Below are positions 13,936 to 14,702 of a stretch of DNA of 14,702 nucleotides, one piece after another (position 1 is the stretch's first letter; every line of letters begins with the position of its first letter). The position numbers and the translations under genes were made by a program. The notes under the pieces are model-generated. The model worked only from the letters and a program-made list of their open reading frames with translations, was not told the origin of the DNA and made no database searches. The stretch comes from an uncultured bacterium (GTDB taxonomy: Bacteria; Cyanobacteriota; Vampirovibrionia; Gastranaerophilales; Gastranaerophilaceae): positions 1-14,702 of the forward strand of contig CABRZP010000027.1 in the NCBI GenBank assembly GCA_902475545.1, read 5' to 3'.

Positions 13936-14702
13936 TTAACGTCTACGGGCTCTGTTATTCCATACCATACTGGTTCTGCCTGAACCGTTCATGCCTTGGT
14001 ATTGTTCTAACTTATAGTTGTTACGTTTAATTTTGGTTCGTTTAACATTACCTTTTTCGTCTTTTTCTTCAACGACCTCTTCTTCAGGTATGAGTTCTAA
14101 TTGGAAGACTTCAGTATGATTTGTTTTTAAATTACCTTTTGGATCTGTTGCTGAAGTTAATACATAGAACGGACCTTTGCGACCTTGAAGACCTGTTAAC
14201 GCTGTGCCATCAGCTGCTTTACCTGAATCAATTTCAGCTTGAGTAAGTTTTCTATAAGTATATGTATTTACCTTACCGTTAGTGTTATCTGACATTGTAA
14301 TTTCTGCAGGTTCATCGTAATTGTTCTTACCGTCAACCACAGATGGTGTAACTCTGATTTCACCACGCTCATCAGCAATTACATATTGAGCTTTTGCAGT
14401 TGGATCATTACTTTCGGTTGGAGCATTACGTTTTCTTAGTAATTCGTGGTCTCTTGCGTGTCCGACTGAACCTCTTGCGTTACGTCCGTTAACTGTTACA
14501 CTTTGCCCGTGATCATCTACAAAGTTGTCGCCATTGATATCCCAAACTTCAACTTCTGTTGTTGTTGGTTTTGGTGGTTCTGGTGGTGGAGTTGGAGGTA
14601 CCGGAGGTTTTGGTGGTTCAGGTTTTTTATAAGCCATAACCTGTCCTAATGCACCAACTAATTCTCTGGTATTCAATTTACCACCTTTGGCATTACCAAA
14701 TG
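13936..14702 (-). CDS. Proline-rich probable surface protein, 5' end beyond the window
   Basis: No family is recognised. The frame stays open to the window edge (in-frame codons read FGNAKGGKL before NTRELVGALGQ), so the real start lies beyond 14702; the TTG at 14676 is not convincing as one. Of about 254 visible residues, the first 25 are followed by a stretch of nearly 20 residues alternating Pro, Lys, Glu and Thr, a stiff linker. Then comes VWDINGDNFVDD, resembling a calcium-binding dockerin/EF-hand loop but lacking its last acidic ligand, and a Thr/Asn/Asp-rich region with FYVLTSATDPKGN that looks like a beta-rich extracellular domain. The end is acidic (EEEVVEEKDEKG) then basic (NNRARRR). 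A cell-surface or pilus-related role is a guess. It has its own terminator. Confidence 0.75.
   Translation of the reverse strand, partial: FGNAKGGKLNTRELVGALGQVMAYKKPEPPKPPVPPTPPPEPPKPTTTEVEVWDINGDNFVDDHGQSVTVNGRNARGSVGHARDHELLRKRNAPTESNDPTAKAQYVIADERGEIRVTPSVVDGKNNYDEPAEITMSDNTNGKVNTYTYRKLTQAEIDSGKAADGTALTGLQGRKGPFYVLTSATDPKGNLKTNHTEVFQLELIPEEEVVEEKDEKGNVKRTKIKRNNYKLEQYQGMNGSGRTSMVWNNRARRR

Overview
The window is AT-rich, compact bacterial chromosome. The best guess from sequence alone is a gut-type, fermentative relative of the Cyanobacteria (Melainabacteria / Gastranaerophilales). The PRPP synthetase has the cyanobacterial-style flexible loop (KTSGRE) and C-terminal VSSLF tail. A HydE maturase implies [FeFe]-hydrogenase and anaerobic life. 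A plant/cyanobacterial-like glutamate-cysteine ligase and several small secreted proteins without recognisable families fit the same picture. The assignment is an inference from remembered family features.

Layout. Bases 1-394 hold no gene, but contain a run of inverted repeats (27-249) followed by a good promoter for a proton-pumping membrane pyrophosphatase (395-2842, +), which ends in a strong terminator. A small convergent hypothetical gene (2909-3151, -) lies head-to-head with prs (3339-4358, +), whose -35 box is covered by a 16-bp palindrome. Between prs and a secreted His/Pro/Met/Tyr-rich protein (4629-5069, -) lie three or four hairpins. These include a possible small RNA with an unpaired anti-Shine-Dalgarno-like CU tract and its own terminator (about 4526-4601, +). 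hydE (5196-6197, +) meets, by a 4-bp tail-to-tail overlap, a four-gene minus-strand operon: exported TPR protein (9641-8736), membrane-anchored metallophosphoesterase (8734-7745), metallo-beta-lactamase-fold hydrolase (7729-6809) and a second exported TPR protein (6769-6194). mnmA (9724-10779, +) converges on gshA-like (12140-10806, -). That gene is divergent from the overlapping ksgA-ispE pair (12240-13082 and 13072-13881, +). The window ends inside a minus-strand gene for a proline-rich, probably surface protein (13936 to beyond 14702), with a terminator hairpin between it and ispE.

Functionally most genes are housekeeping: PPi recycling into proton-motive force, PRPP synthesis, tRNA 2-thiolation, 16S rRNA dimethylation, MEP-pathway isoprenoid synthesis and gamma-glutamylcysteine synthesis. 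A plausible but unproven link is that PPi released by biosynthesis, which PRPP-dependent reactions also produce, feeds the pyrophosphatase. Starts fall into two classes. Most genes have a clear GGAG/AAGG ribosome site. hydE, the 9641 TPR gene and ksgA have none, and instead an extended -10 (TGTTATAAT-like) places the transcript start at or within a few bases of the start codon. The least ordinary items are the hairpin-rich 4440-4600 segment, the repeat cluster at the left edge, the divergent pyrophosphatase with a signal peptide, and the TPR/MPE/MBL/TPR operon. I see no IS element, CRISPR array, tRNA or rRNA.
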